A stretch of DNA of 64,000 bases from Tunicatimonas pelagia (GCF_030506325.1 NZ_CP120683.1:2728001-2792000); one strand, 5' to 3'; positions 17,119 to 27,115 are shown, counted from the first letter of the stretch. Notes: generated by a model from the letters alone, not told the origin. Program-made: numbers and translations.

Positions 17119-17936
17119 ACTGTGGGGGATTTAGACGTTTGAACTTGATTATTAATTGCTAGCCGAATCGTCTCAAAGTGGCTTTCTTCTTGGCTGGATA
17201 CTAACCTGTGCCACCTAATGACGATTAGTAGCTTTACTACGTAGACAAATACTTGCTCCCGACCGAAAAAGCCGGTAGTTTCTTCTAGGTAACTCCACCG
17301 TAGCTGGTCCATCAGCTGCTCAATCTGGTTGGGTTGGTAGGTAGCGATGGTTTCTCCCAGAAGTTCAATGTAAGGATATTCCCGCAGTAAACTGGTTGGC
17401 ACCGTTCGTCCTTTGCCTAGCCCGCCTCGAGCTATATCACTTTCTGAGGTAGGTTGGGTTAAAAAGCGAAAATGTGATGCGTTGTAAGCCGCCGCTATCT
17501 CCTTTAAGCATCGATCAAACTGAAAGTAGTTATTAATAAATGCGTCTTGCTTTTCAGCTTCTTCGTAAAAAGCTCTCCACAGTTGCGCCTCTATCGTTCG
17601 CGGAGGCATCGCCGCAAACTGGTCTTCGTACTCATCAAGAAATTCGCTCATGTAAGCAGGAAGAACCGCGCGCTGCCGATGGTAGTCTTGAAGCACCGCC
17701 TCCGTAATTATCGATGGAAACAAAAAAGCTGCCTTAGGAAAATTTTTGTACGTATGAAACAAAATGTTAAGCAGGTTGCGGTTATCATTGGGGTGTAGTA
17801 AGTAGCGAAACAGCTTCTCATCAGTGGGCACGAGATTGCGCCGAATGGTATCCAGCACTTCCTCAAAATCAATTTTTTGAGCGTCCATCCCTAGACGTAA
17901 ATCGGGTAATCCAGCTATGAGATAGTAGTAGCTCAT
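17115..17936 (-). CDS. DUF2764 family protein of the V-ATPase operon (subunit C-like role)
   Basis: A 273-residue soluble protein, opening MSYYYLIAGLPDLRLG, which is typical of DUF2764. The family is known from V-ATPase operons of Chlamydiae, Spirochaetes and Bacteroidota that lack a normal subunit C gene. Mostly helical by inspection. It overlaps both neighbours by 4 nt (E upstream, A downstream), so its stoichiometry is probably tied to theirs. A role as socket between rotor and ring, replacing subunit C, is inference from position. Confidence 0.88.
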   Translation of the reverse strand: MSYYYLIAGLPDLRLGMDAQKIDFEEVLDTIRRNLVPTDEKLFRYLLHPNDNRNLLNILFHTYKNFPKAAFLFPSIITEAVLQDYHRQRAVLPAYMSEFLDEYEDQFAAMPPRTIEAQLWRAFYEEAEKQDAFINNYFQFDRCLKEIAAAYNASHFRFLTQPTSESDIARGGLGKGRTVPTSLLREYPYIELLGETIATYQPNQIEQLMDQLRWSYLEETTGFFGREQVFVYVVKLLIVIRWHRLVSSQEESHFETIRLAINNQVQTSKSPTV

Positions 17937-18544
17937 GTTGATTGAGAGAAAAGTAGTTGGGCAGTCTGCTCTTCCAAGTAAGGGGCAAACAGGGCAACAA
18001 AATCACTTTCAGTAAACGAAATTTGGTAAGCATTGGCTTTCTCGGCAATCCGAAAACCGCTACTCAGCCGATCGCTGAACGTAATGAATAAGTTCTTGGC
18101 GTGCGCTCGAATACTTTGCCGAAAAGCTTCTTCCAATTTATGCTCTAGCTCCTTGGGCAGCAGCAGTTCTAGTTCGTCCGTAGATTTCCAACTAGCGATT
18201 GCTTCTAGTATGGCGGTCTGCATGAAAGAATGGTCGGCAAAAGCTTCATTTGTACTTTTGTGCAATATTTTTTGTGACAGTAAGTGCTGGATCTCTTCTT
18301 TTAGATCGCTCACCAACTGCTTACCCTTGAGTTGTAATTCCTTTTCAGTGCTTCGGGAAATACGAGCGGCTTCCCGCTGCGCGTCAGTAATAATCTTCTT
18401 TGCTTCTTCTTGTGCTGCTCTAACTACTCGATCGTGCTCTGCCGTAGCCTTAGTCAGAATTTCTTCCGACTCTTTGGTTGCTTTCTCAATGCCCTCCTGA
18501 TAAATCTTATCGGTTAGGATATCTAGGTTATTCATGTCAGCCAT
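17933..18544 (-). CDS. ntpE: V-type ATP synthase subunit E (peripheral stalk)
   Basis: Peripheral-stalk subunit of 203 residues. The N-terminal half is one long Glu/Lys/Ala-rich helix (EEAKKIITDAQREAARISRS) and the C-terminal half is a compact domain. In other V-ATPases E pairs with a small G/H subunit; no such gene is seen here, so the stalk may be E-only or use a partner encoded elsewhere. First ATPase gene of the operon, 11 nt after the upstream Usp. The start at 18544 (MADMNN) is preferred; MNNLDIL at 18535 is an alternative. Confidence 0.88.
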   Translation of the reverse strand: MADMNNLDILTDKIYQEGIEKATKESEEILTKATAEHDRVVRAAQEEAKKIITDAQREAARISRSTEKELQLKGKQLVSDLKEEIQHLLSQKILHKSTNEAFADHSFMQTAILEAIASWKSTDELELLLPKELEHKLEEAFRQSIRAHAKNLFITFSDRLSSGFRIAEKANAYQISFTESDFVALFAPYLEEQTAQLLFSQST

Positions 18545-18555
18545 AGCTTTTCCGG

Positions 18556-19371
18556 TTATTTAAGTACCAACAACGGAAGAGGACTGTGAAACGTCATTTT
18601 CTCAGTAAGACTCTCCCTGAATAGTCTTTCAATAAAGCTGTAGCTCTTGGGCAGAATAGCGATCAGGCCAATATTGTTGTTTTTGCTGTAGTCAATAATT
18701 TCGTCTTTTACTTCACTACTAAAAGTAAAGTTGAACGTGGTTGGAACATTTTCTAGTTTCCTACGCACCAACTGCCGGTAAGCTATTTCTTGAGTCGTCA
18801 TGGTCTTTTCATCTCGGTTGAGCGTAATAACATCTACGTCAAGCTTTAACTCTTCCACAACTTCCAACAGAAAATCGAGGGTATGGTACTGAGCTTCCTT
18901 GCTGTAGTCACATACCAGTCCTACCCTCTCTACTGCTACCAAGCTTGTGTGGTCGGGTAATACCAAAACCGGTACATCTACACTTTTTATAATCCGGGCG
19001 GTCTTCGTTCCCCAAAGTTCGCCAAACCCCCGGGCGCCCTTGGTAGCCATTACAATCAGGTGGGTTCCCTCTTCTTTGGAAGCGTTGATGATGCTCTCGA
19101 TCAGGAAGCCAAGTTCCTTACGAAACTCATAATTTATCGTACTCAGCTTTTTGTGCTGATCTAGCAACCTGTTGAACTGTGAATCAATGCCCCTTTCTAA
19201 CTCCTCTAGGCTTTTAGCCAACTGCTGGCTAGATCCGTCTTCTACAACCGGTCGGTGGTACACATGATAAATAATCAGTTTTAAGCTAAACCTTTCGGCA
19301 TAAACAATTGCTTGATCTAATGCCTTACGGGCTCTCTCTGAAAAGTCAGTGGGAAATAGTATCGTTTTCAT
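18556..19371 (-). CDS. Universal stress protein, tandem UspA domains (first gene of V-ATPase operon)
   Basis: A 271-residue protein (from the chosen ATG at 19371, MKTILFPTDFSE, the canonical UspA opening; an in-frame ATG at 19398 would add nine residues). It has an N-terminal UspA domain (about 1-145, with VMATKGARGFGELWG as a degenerate nucleotide loop) and a second, more diverged domain (about 150-271). It precedes subunit E by 11 nt, making it the likely first gene of the operon. The degenerate loop suggests weak or no ATP binding, unlike the Usp at the operon end. Confidence 0.87.
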   Translation of the reverse strand: MKTILFPTDFSERARKALDQAIVYAERFSLKLIIYHVYHRPVVEDGSSQQLAKSLEELERGIDSQFNRLLDQHKKLSTINYEFRKELGFLIESIINASKEEGTHLIVMATKGARGFGELWGTKTARIIKSVDVPVLVLPDHTSLVAVERVGLVCDYSKEAQYHTLDFLLEVVEELKLDVDVITLNRDEKTMTTQEIAYRQLVRRKLENVPTTFNFTFSSEVKDEIIDYSKNNNIGLIAILPKSYSFIERLFRESLTEKMTFHSPLPLLVLK

Positions 19372-19398
19372 GGCTAAAGGTTGTTTAAAGAGACTCAA

Positions 19399-19762
19399 CT
19401 TACTCTTGGCTATTATACAAGAAGTAGCTGATTGAGACCATGATCGTAGTTGGGTGGTAGCATGATAAATATCATACCCTTACATATACTTACAGCATAG
19501 GAATTTACGGCGGTAACGTCACGCACACGCTCAATGTCAGTTGTCAAATTTACAATCTGGTTGTACCTAAGGTTGTACAAATAGGGAGTACTATACTACT
19601 TCAGTGTCAACTTCGCAGATATGGCATGTACTATAGAGCAGGTTAGGGATTAAGCGTAGCCTTTTAATAACCAATCGCTACGCTTTGCGGGTAATGTAGC
19701 GGAATTGATTGCACTAGCAAGGATACACGAAACTCAGACTGTTTGATACCCCTTTAAGGAAG
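19399..19762. other. Intergenic region between V-ATPase operon and GH78 gene
   Basis: A 364-base region expected to hold the V-ATPase operon promoter and the end of the GH78 transcript. On the minus strand TAAATTTG (19545-19552) matches the Bacteroidota -7 element TAnnTTTG, but I see no well-spaced -33 element. GGTTGTAC occurs twice in direct orientation near 19559 and 19571. The hairpin at 19652 is listed separately. Confidence 0.4.
19652..19685. terminator. Strong hairpin downstream of the GH78 gene
   Basis: AAGCGTAGC (19652-19660) and GCTACGCTT (19677-19685) form a perfect 9-bp stem with a 16-nt loop. It lies about 80 nt past the GH78 stop. No T tract follows on the minus strand, so it may stabilise or process the mRNA end instead of acting as a classical terminator. 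Confidence 0.45.
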
Positions 19763-22075
19763 TCAGCGAGAAAGGAACTGATAGCTCCCAGTAGGTATTT
19801 CATAAACCCGATACCTTTCTTCTCGCTCAAAATCTAATTCTTTTCCATTGACATGCGTACTAGCGTAATGATCCGGTATATACACCTTCGCTACGGTTTG
19901 CTCGGGTACTTCTAGGGATAAGCGATACTCTCGCGCCACCTCAATTTCTACGGTGATTTTCCCGCGAATGCTAGGGACTTCACCTTTCACTTGTTTGAGC
20001 GAGCCGAGTTGCGGCTTCACCTGAAAAGTTTTGTAACCGGGTGCGGTGGGTGATACTCCGGCTACGTACTGGGAAAGCAAGGTGAGTCCTCCGCCACTCC
20101 AGGCGTGGTTGGTAGTGCCGCCTCCATAGCCTTCTGAGCCAATACCCCAACCTTCCCAGAGGGTGGTGATCGTAGGATGGTCAACCATCTTAGCAAATCG
20201 TTTTTTCATTCGCTCCAGAGCGTACTCTGCGTAGCCCATTTGAAACAGAGCCTCCAGTACGTACTTTTCCATGTAGGGGCTGGCGTGCCATTCGCACTGA
20301 AGCACTTGGTAAATAGCTTCGTATTTATCTTCATCAGCTAATCCAGCCACTACCGCTAGCCCTTGGGGTCGGTCATCTGTTTCTCCCTGATGATTAAGAG
20401 ATTGATAATAACTATCCTGCCAAAAAGCTTGGTTAAACGCTGATTTGAATGCTTTCATTTGCTGGACTACACTGTCTGTTTCATCGTGGTGACCCAACAC
20501 CTCCGCCATTTTCTGAAGCCCCTTCAGTGCAAGGTAGTACTGCGTATTGATGAGTAAGGGGACATCTTGGTGCTCACCCCAATCGCCCCAGGTCCAACCA
20601 CCCTCTCGTACCTGTACCGTTCCGTCATCTTTGAGTTTCCAAACTGACAAGTATTTTTTGACTGGTTCGTAAACATCCCGGATCGTTTCCAAGTCTCCAC
20701 TATGCCAGTAGTAATTCCAGAAGCCATAGTAGCCTACACTGGCGAGCATTTGTCCCGGAAGCTCTTTATCCCAGTTTCCGGCGGGCACGGGGGAAAAAAT
20801 TGTACCATCGGGGCGTTGCCAGTTCATGATTTCCAGTATGCCTTTACGGGTTAGCAAATCAGCCTTGCGATCCAGGGCGTAGAAAGTTTCACCACTTTCT
20901 AGTACCGCATCACCCCACCACTGTGCCCGCTCTCGGTCAGGGCAGTCCATGTAGGTATCGCGCATGGTGATGTACAACGTGCGACGAGCTTTCTCCCACA
21001 GTTGATTATAGAACAGATCATTGCAGGTGAAGCTACCAGCAAACTCGGTGTCGTAACCGCTTTCCCGGTACTTTAAGCCTAACACTTTAATTCCCTTAGG
21101 AAAATGATAGCGCACATGATGACCGTTGATCCAACCCAGATTCTCGTAAGACTGTCGCCCTTCTCTGGTGATGTAAACCGCCCGAACATTCGGTGGTCCA
21201 CCGCCAAAGTAGTGATCGGTACGAATATCGATCTTTCCACCTGCCAGAGCTTCTATTTCAAAATAGGGCGTTACTTGGGCATTGTAAGGCAACTGTACAA
21301 TCACCGTGTCACCTGTAGAAATGAAAGGAAATGAGGGGGCATTTGAATAGTCTTTCAGCCCGAAATCCTTCCACTGCGGAATAGGTCGCTTTACCAACTG
21401 ATTCCAGGGGGCTACCGGAGGAACTCCCAATGTTTGAGCAGTGGGTAACTCGCTATCGTCAAAATTATCGGCAACGAATGAGAAATCGCCCCGACGGGCA
21501 TCAAACTGAATGTTAGATTCCGGCAAACGGAAGTTGGGATGGGGCGGAACGGTATTGCCAAAGGCCGGATGCACCCAGGCTTTCCAAGTGCTATCGGTCA
21601 AAATTTCTATTCCCTCAGCTTGTACATCAAGCAGTAGCCCGGCCTGACCGCTACTTTTGTGAGAAAACCCATCTTTACCGAAGTAGTGAACCAGCACGGC
21701 AACTACGTTTTGCCCTTCCCGAAGATTTTCAGAAATACCTACTTCGTCGTAGTACGTATCCTGCGGGGTAGGCCCACGTTTGAGTCCACCCTCCCGGACT
21801 ACCATTTTACCATTAATCCATAGCCAATACTTAGAATCAACCGCAATTTTAGCAGTTACCGATGAATCAGGCAGTTGGTCAATGGATATTTCTTTTCGGA
21901 AACAAATCCAGCCGTTAGCAGAGTCGACCTTAGTTTGCGGGGCGATCCACTGAGCTTTCCAGGACTCATCTGATACTACTTCTGCTGTCGTAAGGGCATT
22001 CGTTTCAGAAGTGCAACTACTGAATAAATAGAATACTAACCCTACAGCGAAAATTACACTGATGATATACTTCAT
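19763..22075 (-). CDS. GH78 alpha-L-rhamnosidase-like lipoprotein
   Basis: Predicted outer-surface or periplasmic glycosidase removing terminal alpha-L-rhamnose. From the chosen start (MKYIISVIFAVG) a lipoprotein signal ends in LFSSC (Cys21). Beta-sandwich domains fill about 40-360, including a carbohydrate-binding-like part WLWINGKMVVREGG. The (alpha/alpha)6 barrel at about 365-650 carries YMDCPDRERAQWWGDA, the GH78 general-acid region, and TLWEGWG, the probable second catalytic Glu. A C-terminal beta-sandwich follows. The upstream ATG at 22111 would add 12 non-signal residues and is unlikely. It is the last gene of the locus, 72 nt after SusD. The substrate is presumably a rhamnose-bearing glycan. 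Confidence 0.88.
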   Translation of the reverse strand: MKYIISVIFAVGLVFYLFSSCTSETNALTTAEVVSDESWKAQWIAPQTKVDSANGWICFRKEISIDQLPDSSVTAKIAVDSKYWLWINGKMVVREGGLKRGPTPQDTYYDEVGISENLREGQNVVAVLVHYFGKDGFSHKSSGQAGLLLDVQAEGIEILTDSTWKAWVHPAFGNTVPPHPNFRLPESNIQFDARRGDFSFVADNFDDSELPTAQTLGVPPVAPWNQLVKRPIPQWKDFGLKDYSNAPSFPFISTGDTVIVQLPYNAQVTPYFEIEALAGGKIDIRTDHYFGGGPPNVRAVYITREGRQSYENLGWINGHHVRYHFPKGIKVLGLKYRESGYDTEFAGSFTCNDLFYNQLWEKARRTLYITMRDTYMDCPDRERAQWWGDAVLESGETFYALDRKADLLTRKGILEIMNWQRPDGTIFSPVPAGNWDKELPGQMLASVGYYGFWNYYWHSGDLETIRDVYEPVKKYLSVWKLKDDGTVQVREGGWTWGDWGEHQDVPLLINTQYYLALKGLQKMAEVLGHHDETDSVVQQMKAFKSAFNQAFWQDSYYQSLNHQGETDDRPQGLAVVAGLADEDKYEAIYQVLQCEWHASPYMEKYVLEALFQMGYAEYALERMKKRFAKMVDHPTITTLWEGWGIGSEGYGGGTTNHAWSGGGLTLLSQYVAGVSPTAPGYKTFQVKPQLGSLKQVKGEVPSIRGKITVEIEVAREYRLSLEVPEQTVAKVYIPDHYASTHVNGKELDFEREERYRVYEIPTGSYQFLSR

Positions 22076-22147
22076 TGGGTGAAGGAGACCCCGGAATTCA
22101 CTTTCGCTCATCCGGGGATATATATTACTTTATAATTTTAGCTCGTT

Positions 22148-23614
22148 CTACTGGCTTGCCCCTTCCCAGCCAGGGGTTTGTTCAAATCCGAAGTTTTCCA
22201 CTTGCCCAAGCGGTATTCCTAGCAAGATTCGGATATTGGTGTAGGCTTGCGCTAGAACAGTCACTTTCTGAGCCTTTTGTGCCTCGCCGTGAGCGGTCAT
22301 CACCTCTACGGCTCGACCAGTACGTAACAGATCAAACCAGCGATGATTTTCAAACGCTAATTCTCGGCGGCGCTCATTGGCAATAGTTTGGGCTAGGTCG
22401 GCCAATTCTCCCGGACTTAAACTTGGATCGGGTAATGCCCGAGTGCGTATTTGCTCTAAGATAGCTACTGGATCACCTCCACCTACTTCTTGGTAACACT
22501 CGGCTAACATAAGTAAAGCATCAGCGTAGCGAAACATGGGAAAGTTTACATCCTGCAAACCCTGCACTGGGAATCCAAAGTCAAACTTACTCATCCAGGG
22601 TTCTACAGAAGTGCTGTCTTCGTAGAAAGAGATATTGTGCTGAAAGCGGGCATCGGTTGTGTCGTATACGTTAATCAGACTTTGGGTAGGCTGGTTTTGT
22701 CCGGCTCGGGGATTGGCCGGACCACTATCACCTAGTATATCGTTACCACTATTAAACGGTACAAAACGCGACATAAAGTCAGAACCCTGCCCTAATGCTA
22801 CGGAGTGCTGTATCTCAAACACCGATTCGCTGTGATTTTTATTGGCCGGATCAAATACACTACGGTAATCAGGCAGCAAAGTGTAGCCTAGTCCTTGCAT
22901 TTGTTCCAGTAACGGAATAGCTTCATTGAATTGCTGGAGTGCCATATGCATTTTGGCCTTCAGCATAAGTGCTGCTCCGGCGTTGGCTCGACCCGATGCA
23001 ATCTCACTAGGGTTGGGCAATAAGTCAATAGCCTCTTGTATGTCCGCCAGTATATTTTCGTACACTTGCGCTACCGGAGTTCGCTCCAAAAATTCATCTG
23101 ATAGAATCTCGTCGGGAGAATTACCTGCTGAGGTCACGTAGGGAACATCGCCCCAGAGCTGCGCCAGATTGAAGTAAAACCAAGACCGTAGAAACAAAAT
23201 TTCGCCCCGCCGAATATTCCGGGTAGCTTCATTGGCAAAGGTAACCCCATCCAGGTTTTCTAAGGCGAAGTTGGCTCGGGAGATACCGGAGTAGGCAGCG
23301 TTCCAGTAGCCTCCTATCACCGGGTTAGCTGCCGACATTAAGAACAGATCTACCTCCTCACTGTCGCTGCCACCCCGGTCTGCCGGGTTGTACTGAAATG
23401 AGGTGTTATCGGATCGATTTTCCCCAAACCGCCAATGACTATTATTAACTAGCTGTCGGTTTATATTATAAATAGCGGTTACGGCTTCGTTGAGCTGTTG
23501 CTCATTGGTGAAGAAGCCCTGAGGGGTTTGAAAGGTACGGGGTGGTTCATCCAGAAATTCTTCACACCCTGAAAATAGCATTAGTGCTACTAGATATAGT
23601 ATGTACTTATTCAT
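22148..23614 (-). CDS. RagB/SusD family outer-membrane nutrient-uptake lipoprotein
   Basis: Surface glycan-binding lipoprotein that closes the SusC channel; 488 residues. The lipoprotein signal ends in LFSGC (Cys17) followed by EEFLDEPP, the usual SusD opening. TPR-like helices are apparent (GEILFLRSWFYFNLAQLWGD, ARAGAALMLKAKMHMALQQF-type segments), and the C-terminal family signature appears as RYADALLMLAECY and NERRRELAFENHRWFDLLR. It follows SusC by 9 nt on the minus strand. Substrate specificity is not readable; the co-encoded GH78 suggests rhamnose-containing oligosaccharides. Confidence 0.93.
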   Translation of the reverse strand: MNKYILYLVALMLFSGCEEFLDEPPRTFQTPQGFFTNEQQLNEAVTAIYNINRQLVNNSHWRFGENRSDNTSFQYNPADRGGSDSEEVDLFLMSAANPVIGGYWNAAYSGISRANFALENLDGVTFANEATRNIRRGEILFLRSWFYFNLAQLWGDVPYVTSAGNSPDEILSDEFLERTPVAQVYENILADIQEAIDLLPNPSEIASGRANAGAALMLKAKMHMALQQFNEAIPLLEQMQGLGYTLLPDYRSVFDPANKNHSESVFEIQHSVALGQGSDFMSRFVPFNSGNDILGDSGPANPRAGQNQPTQSLINVYDTTDARFQHNISFYEDSTSVEPWMSKFDFGFPVQGLQDVNFPMFRYADALLMLAECYQEVGGGDPVAILEQIRTRALPDPSLSPGELADLAQTIANERRRELAFENHRWFDLLRTGRAVEVMTAHGEAQKAQKVTVLAQAYTNIRILLGIPLGQVENFGFEQTPGWEGASQ

Positions 23615-23623
23615 GGTTCTGAT

Positions 23624-26600
23624 TTAGAAGGTTATGTTGGCACCCAGTGTGAATATTCGGGAGATAGGATAGGCACCGTAATTTACGTTTCGTACCAGGG
23701 CACTGTCACCCGAACGATTGATCTCCGGGTTGCCGTTCTCGTAGTTGGTAATCAAAAATGGGTTCTGAATACTAGTATAAATTCGGGCGTTTTTGAAGAA
23801 GTTATTTGCCACTTTACCACTCAGATTGTAACCTAGTGTAATATTTCGCACCCATAGATAATCGGCATCTTCTATAAACAGTGAATTCGGCTGACGATAC
23901 CGCTGGCGACTTACCGGACTGGCCGTACCCGGAATTGTGGTACTCGCTGGATCTAAGCCAGGGCGCCAACGCACCAGTTGCCGACGGTCTACATTAAAGT
24001 TGCCGTCTTGGTTACTATTGTATTGACTAAAACCATTGATGATTTGCTGGCCAGTTGAACCCACAAAAACTACATTAAAATCAAAGTTTCGGTAGCGCAG
24101 GTTATGCGTCATTCCGTAGATAAAATCGGCATTCGGGTTACCAATAATCACAAAATCCTCGGCATCACCTAGCACTCCGTCGTCATTGCCATCTTCGTAT
24201 TTCAGTGAGCCTTCTACCGCTCCTCCGTACTTAGGTACGTCGGGATTGTCAATTTCTTCTTGAGTAAACAATCCAGTTACGTTGAAGCCTCGATAGAGCG
24301 CTAGCTCCTCGCCTACGGCCGTTTCAGTGAAGGCTCGAGCGATAGTTCCGGGGCGGATAAAGCCCGACTCAGCCGCTAGCTCCAGCACCTTGCTACGGTT
24401 GCGGGTAAAGTTGAAATTAGCATTCCATACCAAATTCTGGCTATTGAGCACGTTCTTAAAGTTGAGTTCTATCTCCACACCCCGGTTTTGGATACTCCCT
24501 AAGTTGGTAATGATACTGCTAAAACCAGAGGTTCGTGGCAATGGTAGGTTAGCTAGAAAGCCCGACGTTTCTATGTTGTAGTAGTCGGCGGTAAAGTAGA
24601 GTCGATCGTCTAGCAAGCCAACGTCTATTCCAAAGTTAAGCTCCTGCGCTTCTTCCCAAGTGAGCAAGGTATTCGGTAAAGCCGTTACGGCACTACCCGC
24701 CGCGAATTCACCACCGAAGATATAATTAGGGCCTGAGTTGATCGTTCCTTGCGCCTGATAGTTTCTCACATTGGCATTACTACCGCTGACCCCGTAACCA
24801 GCTTCGATCTTCAAGTCGGAGATCAGCCCTTCTTTACTAAAGAAAGGCTCGTTAGAAATTCGCCACGCTACTGCTAGTGAGGGGAAATTACCGTACCGAT
24901 TGTCGGCACCGAAGCGGGAAGAACCATCCCGACGAATTGTTCCGGTTAGGTAGTAGCGACTCATGTACGAGTAGTCGAGCCGACCAATCAGCGATACTAA
25001 GGTATTCGCCCCATATTCGCCCCGACCCGTAAAATTATTAATATTTTCAGGATTGACATTACCCGAATTAGGAATGCGAATAGACTCATCTATAATATCC
25101 ACCGCACTGATAATGGTGTTTTCCCCTTCCCGTTTTTCCATAGTAAAACCTGCCAAAGCATTGATCTGGTGGCGGTCGTTAATTGTAGTGGCGTAGTTCA
25201 GCGTATTTTCCCATACCAGATTCAGATTGGTAAACTCACTGATCCCTGCCCGAGCCTGTCGGGTTCCCTGTAGGTTGGGGGTAATGTTACCTGCTCCGGG
25301 GAAATCAGAGGGTTCAAAAGTAGTGTTCCGGCGGTCAATATATTGAACTGATCCAAAGGTGCGAGCCGTAAGGCCTTCGATAATATCTACCTCCAGATAC
25401 AAGCTAGTTAGCAACTGATTAGTTCTTCGGCGGTCTTCGCGGGCAATAAGCAGATACAAAGGATTTACATTGTAAGAGGTTGTGATATTTCCTCTTCCTA
25501 CATTAGTAAGTGTTCCGTCTTCATTACGAACGGGGGCTGAAGGGTCGGTCCAACGTGATAAAGGCACGGCTGAAAATATGCTAAAATCATTCCTTCCGGC
25601 ATCGGTTCGAGCACCAGTAGCCACAGTATGAGTAGGAGCTAAATTCACCCCAAACCGTATTCTATCAGTTACATCTACATCCATATTGGCCCGAATACCA
25701 TACCGCTTGAAATTGGTATTAATGAGGGTTCCGTCTTGATCCATAAAATTGGCCGAAACATTATAACGAGCACTTTCCGCCCCTCCACTTACATTGACGT
25801 TATAGTTCATCATCAACGCATTCCGTGTAATTTCATCAAACCAATAGGTTCCTTCTCCTTGATCACCTACTGCCGTCAAACGATCTAGTTCTGCTTGCTC
25901 ACGGGGGCCTAGCTGCCCAACGGCAAAGCGGCGGTCTTCAAAAAACTGGATGCGGTACTGACGTAGCTCCTCGGCATTGAGCAAACTAGGCCGCTCGAAG
26001 TCGGGTATAGTTTGTTGACCCGCCGAAACCCCAAACGTAATACTAGGCTTACCTACTTTGCCTCGCTTAGTAGTAATTATAATTACTCCGTTGGCGGCTC
26101 GGGAACCATAAATTGCTTTGGAAGAGGCATCTTTTAGCACACTAATAGACTCGATGGAAGATGGATCGATCGCATTGAGAATAAAATTATCTCGCTGGCT
26201 ATTCACGTTAGTTAGTGGAATACCGTCCACTACATACAGCGGGGCATTATTACCTCCGGTAGAAGCAATCCCTCGTACTAAGATTTCCGGTCCACCACCC
26301 GGTGCCCCATTCTGCCGCAGTTGCACTCCGGATACTTGCCCCGATAAAGCTTGCTCAACCGAGTTAATTGGCAGTTCAGCTATGGCTTCACCCCGAAGGG
26401 TGGAAACGGCTCCGGTTAAGTCGGCTCGATCCCGTGTGCCGTAGCCTACTACCACTACCTCCGACAGAGACATAATATCCGGTGAAAGAACCATATCAAT
26501 AGTGCTACGTCCGTTGATTTCTACTTCCTCAGTTAGATAGCCGACGGAAGAGAATACTAAGGTGGTAATATCGTCGCCAACGGTCAGGCGATAGTTACCG

Positions 26601-27115
26601 TCAATATCCGAAACAGTTCCTTCGGCAGTTCCTTTGGCCACGATATTGACTCCGGGTAAAGCTTCACCGTTTTCAAGATCGGTAATGGTTCCGCTAATGG
26701 TTTGCTCTAGTATATCTACTTGTATTCGTCGGTTACGATCCTTCCTCGAGGTATACTTTTGAACACTAATGTTATTATTAACTTGCTTGAATTTGAGCTT
26801 GGCTTGACGAGAAACCTCGGTTAGTATCTGGGCTACCGACTGATTCTCCATCTGAAGGGAAATCCGTAAGCGTTGGTCAATATCTTTGTTATCGTAAATA
26901 AATTTGAAATCGGTCTTGGTTTCTATAGTACGAAGAACTTCTCGGGTTGAGGCGTTGTCAAAGTCTACACTAAGGGTTACTTTGTGAACATTTTTTACAT
27001 TTTGGGCTGCTGCATTGTCAGCTACCACTAGGTTATAGAGTAGCATTTGTATCATAATTCCGCACGCCACGAAATAAGAGCCCATCTTTAGTAGAATTAG
27101 TAGGCGGTTTTTCAT
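23624..27115 (-). CDS. SusC/RagA family TonB-linked outer membrane transporter with STN domain
   Basis: A 1163-residue TonB-dependent glycan importer. Order: signal region (1-40), STN domain (about 46-110, TLSVDFDNASTREVLRTIE), a CarboxypepD_reg-like beta-sandwich (about 140-212, ISGTITDLENGEALPGVNI), the TonB plug (about 215-345, starting SEVVVVGYGTRDRADLTGAV) and a 22-stranded barrel ending in an aromatic-rich terminus. The STN domain means it can signal to the FecR anti-sigma protein encoded upstream at 27301. Fits the sigma, FecR, SusC, SusD, hydrolase arrangement of an autoregulated polysaccharide utilisation locus. Confidence 0.95.
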   Translation of the reverse strand: MKNRLLILLKMGSYFVACGIMIQMLLYNLVVADNAAAQNVKNVHKVTLSVDFDNASTREVLRTIETKTDFKFIYDNKDIDQRLRISLQMENQSVAQILTEVSRQAKLKFKQVNNNISVQKYTSRKDRNRRIQVDILEQTISGTITDLENGEALPGVNIVAKGTAEGTVSDIDGNYRLTVGDDITTLVFSSVGYLTEEVEINGRSTIDMVLSPDIMSLSEVVVVGYGTRDRADLTGAVSTLRGEAIAELPINSVEQALSGQVSGVQLRQNGAPGGGPEILVRGIASTGGNNAPLYVVDGIPLTNVNSQRDNFILNAIDPSSIESISVLKDASSKAIYGSRAANGVIIITTKRGKVGKPSITFGVSAGQQTIPDFERPSLLNAEELRQYRIQFFEDRRFAVGQLGPREQAELDRLTAVGDQGEGTYWFDEITRNALMMNYNVNVSGGAESARYNVSANFMDQDGTLINTNFKRYGIRANMDVDVTDRIRFGVNLAPTHTVATGARTDAGRNDFSIFSAVPLSRWTDPSAPVRNEDGTLTNVGRGNITTSYNVNPLYLLIAREDRRRTNQLLTSLYLEVDIIEGLTARTFGSVQYIDRRNTTFEPSDFPGAGNITPNLQGTRQARAGISEFTNLNLVWENTLNYATTINDRHQINALAGFTMEKREGENTIISAVDIIDESIRIPNSGNVNPENINNFTGRGEYGANTLVSLIGRLDYSYMSRYYLTGTIRRDGSSRFGADNRYGNFPSLAVAWRISNEPFFSKEGLISDLKIEAGYGVSGSNANVRNYQAQGTINSGPNYIFGGEFAAGSAVTALPNTLLTWEEAQELNFGIDVGLLDDRLYFTADYYNIETSGFLANLPLPRTSGFSSIITNLGSIQNRGVEIELNFKNVLNSQNLVWNANFNFTRNRSKVLELAAESGFIRPGTIARAFTETAVGEELALYRGFNVTGLFTQEEIDNPDVPKYGGAVEGSLKYEDGNDDGVLGDAEDFVIIGNPNADFIYGMTHNLRYRNFDFNVVFVGSTGQQIINGFSQYNSNQDGNFNVDRRQLVRWRPGLDPASTTIPGTASPVSRQRYRQPNSLFIEDADYLWVRNITLGYNLSGKVANNFFKNARIYTSIQNPFLITNYENGNPEINRSGDSALVRNVNYGAYPISRIFTLGANITF

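Noticed and set aside
13971-18544. Many plus-strand ORFs across the V-ATPase operon (for example 18033-18500)
   Set aside because: They are complements of well-conserved minus-strand genes with strong family matches.
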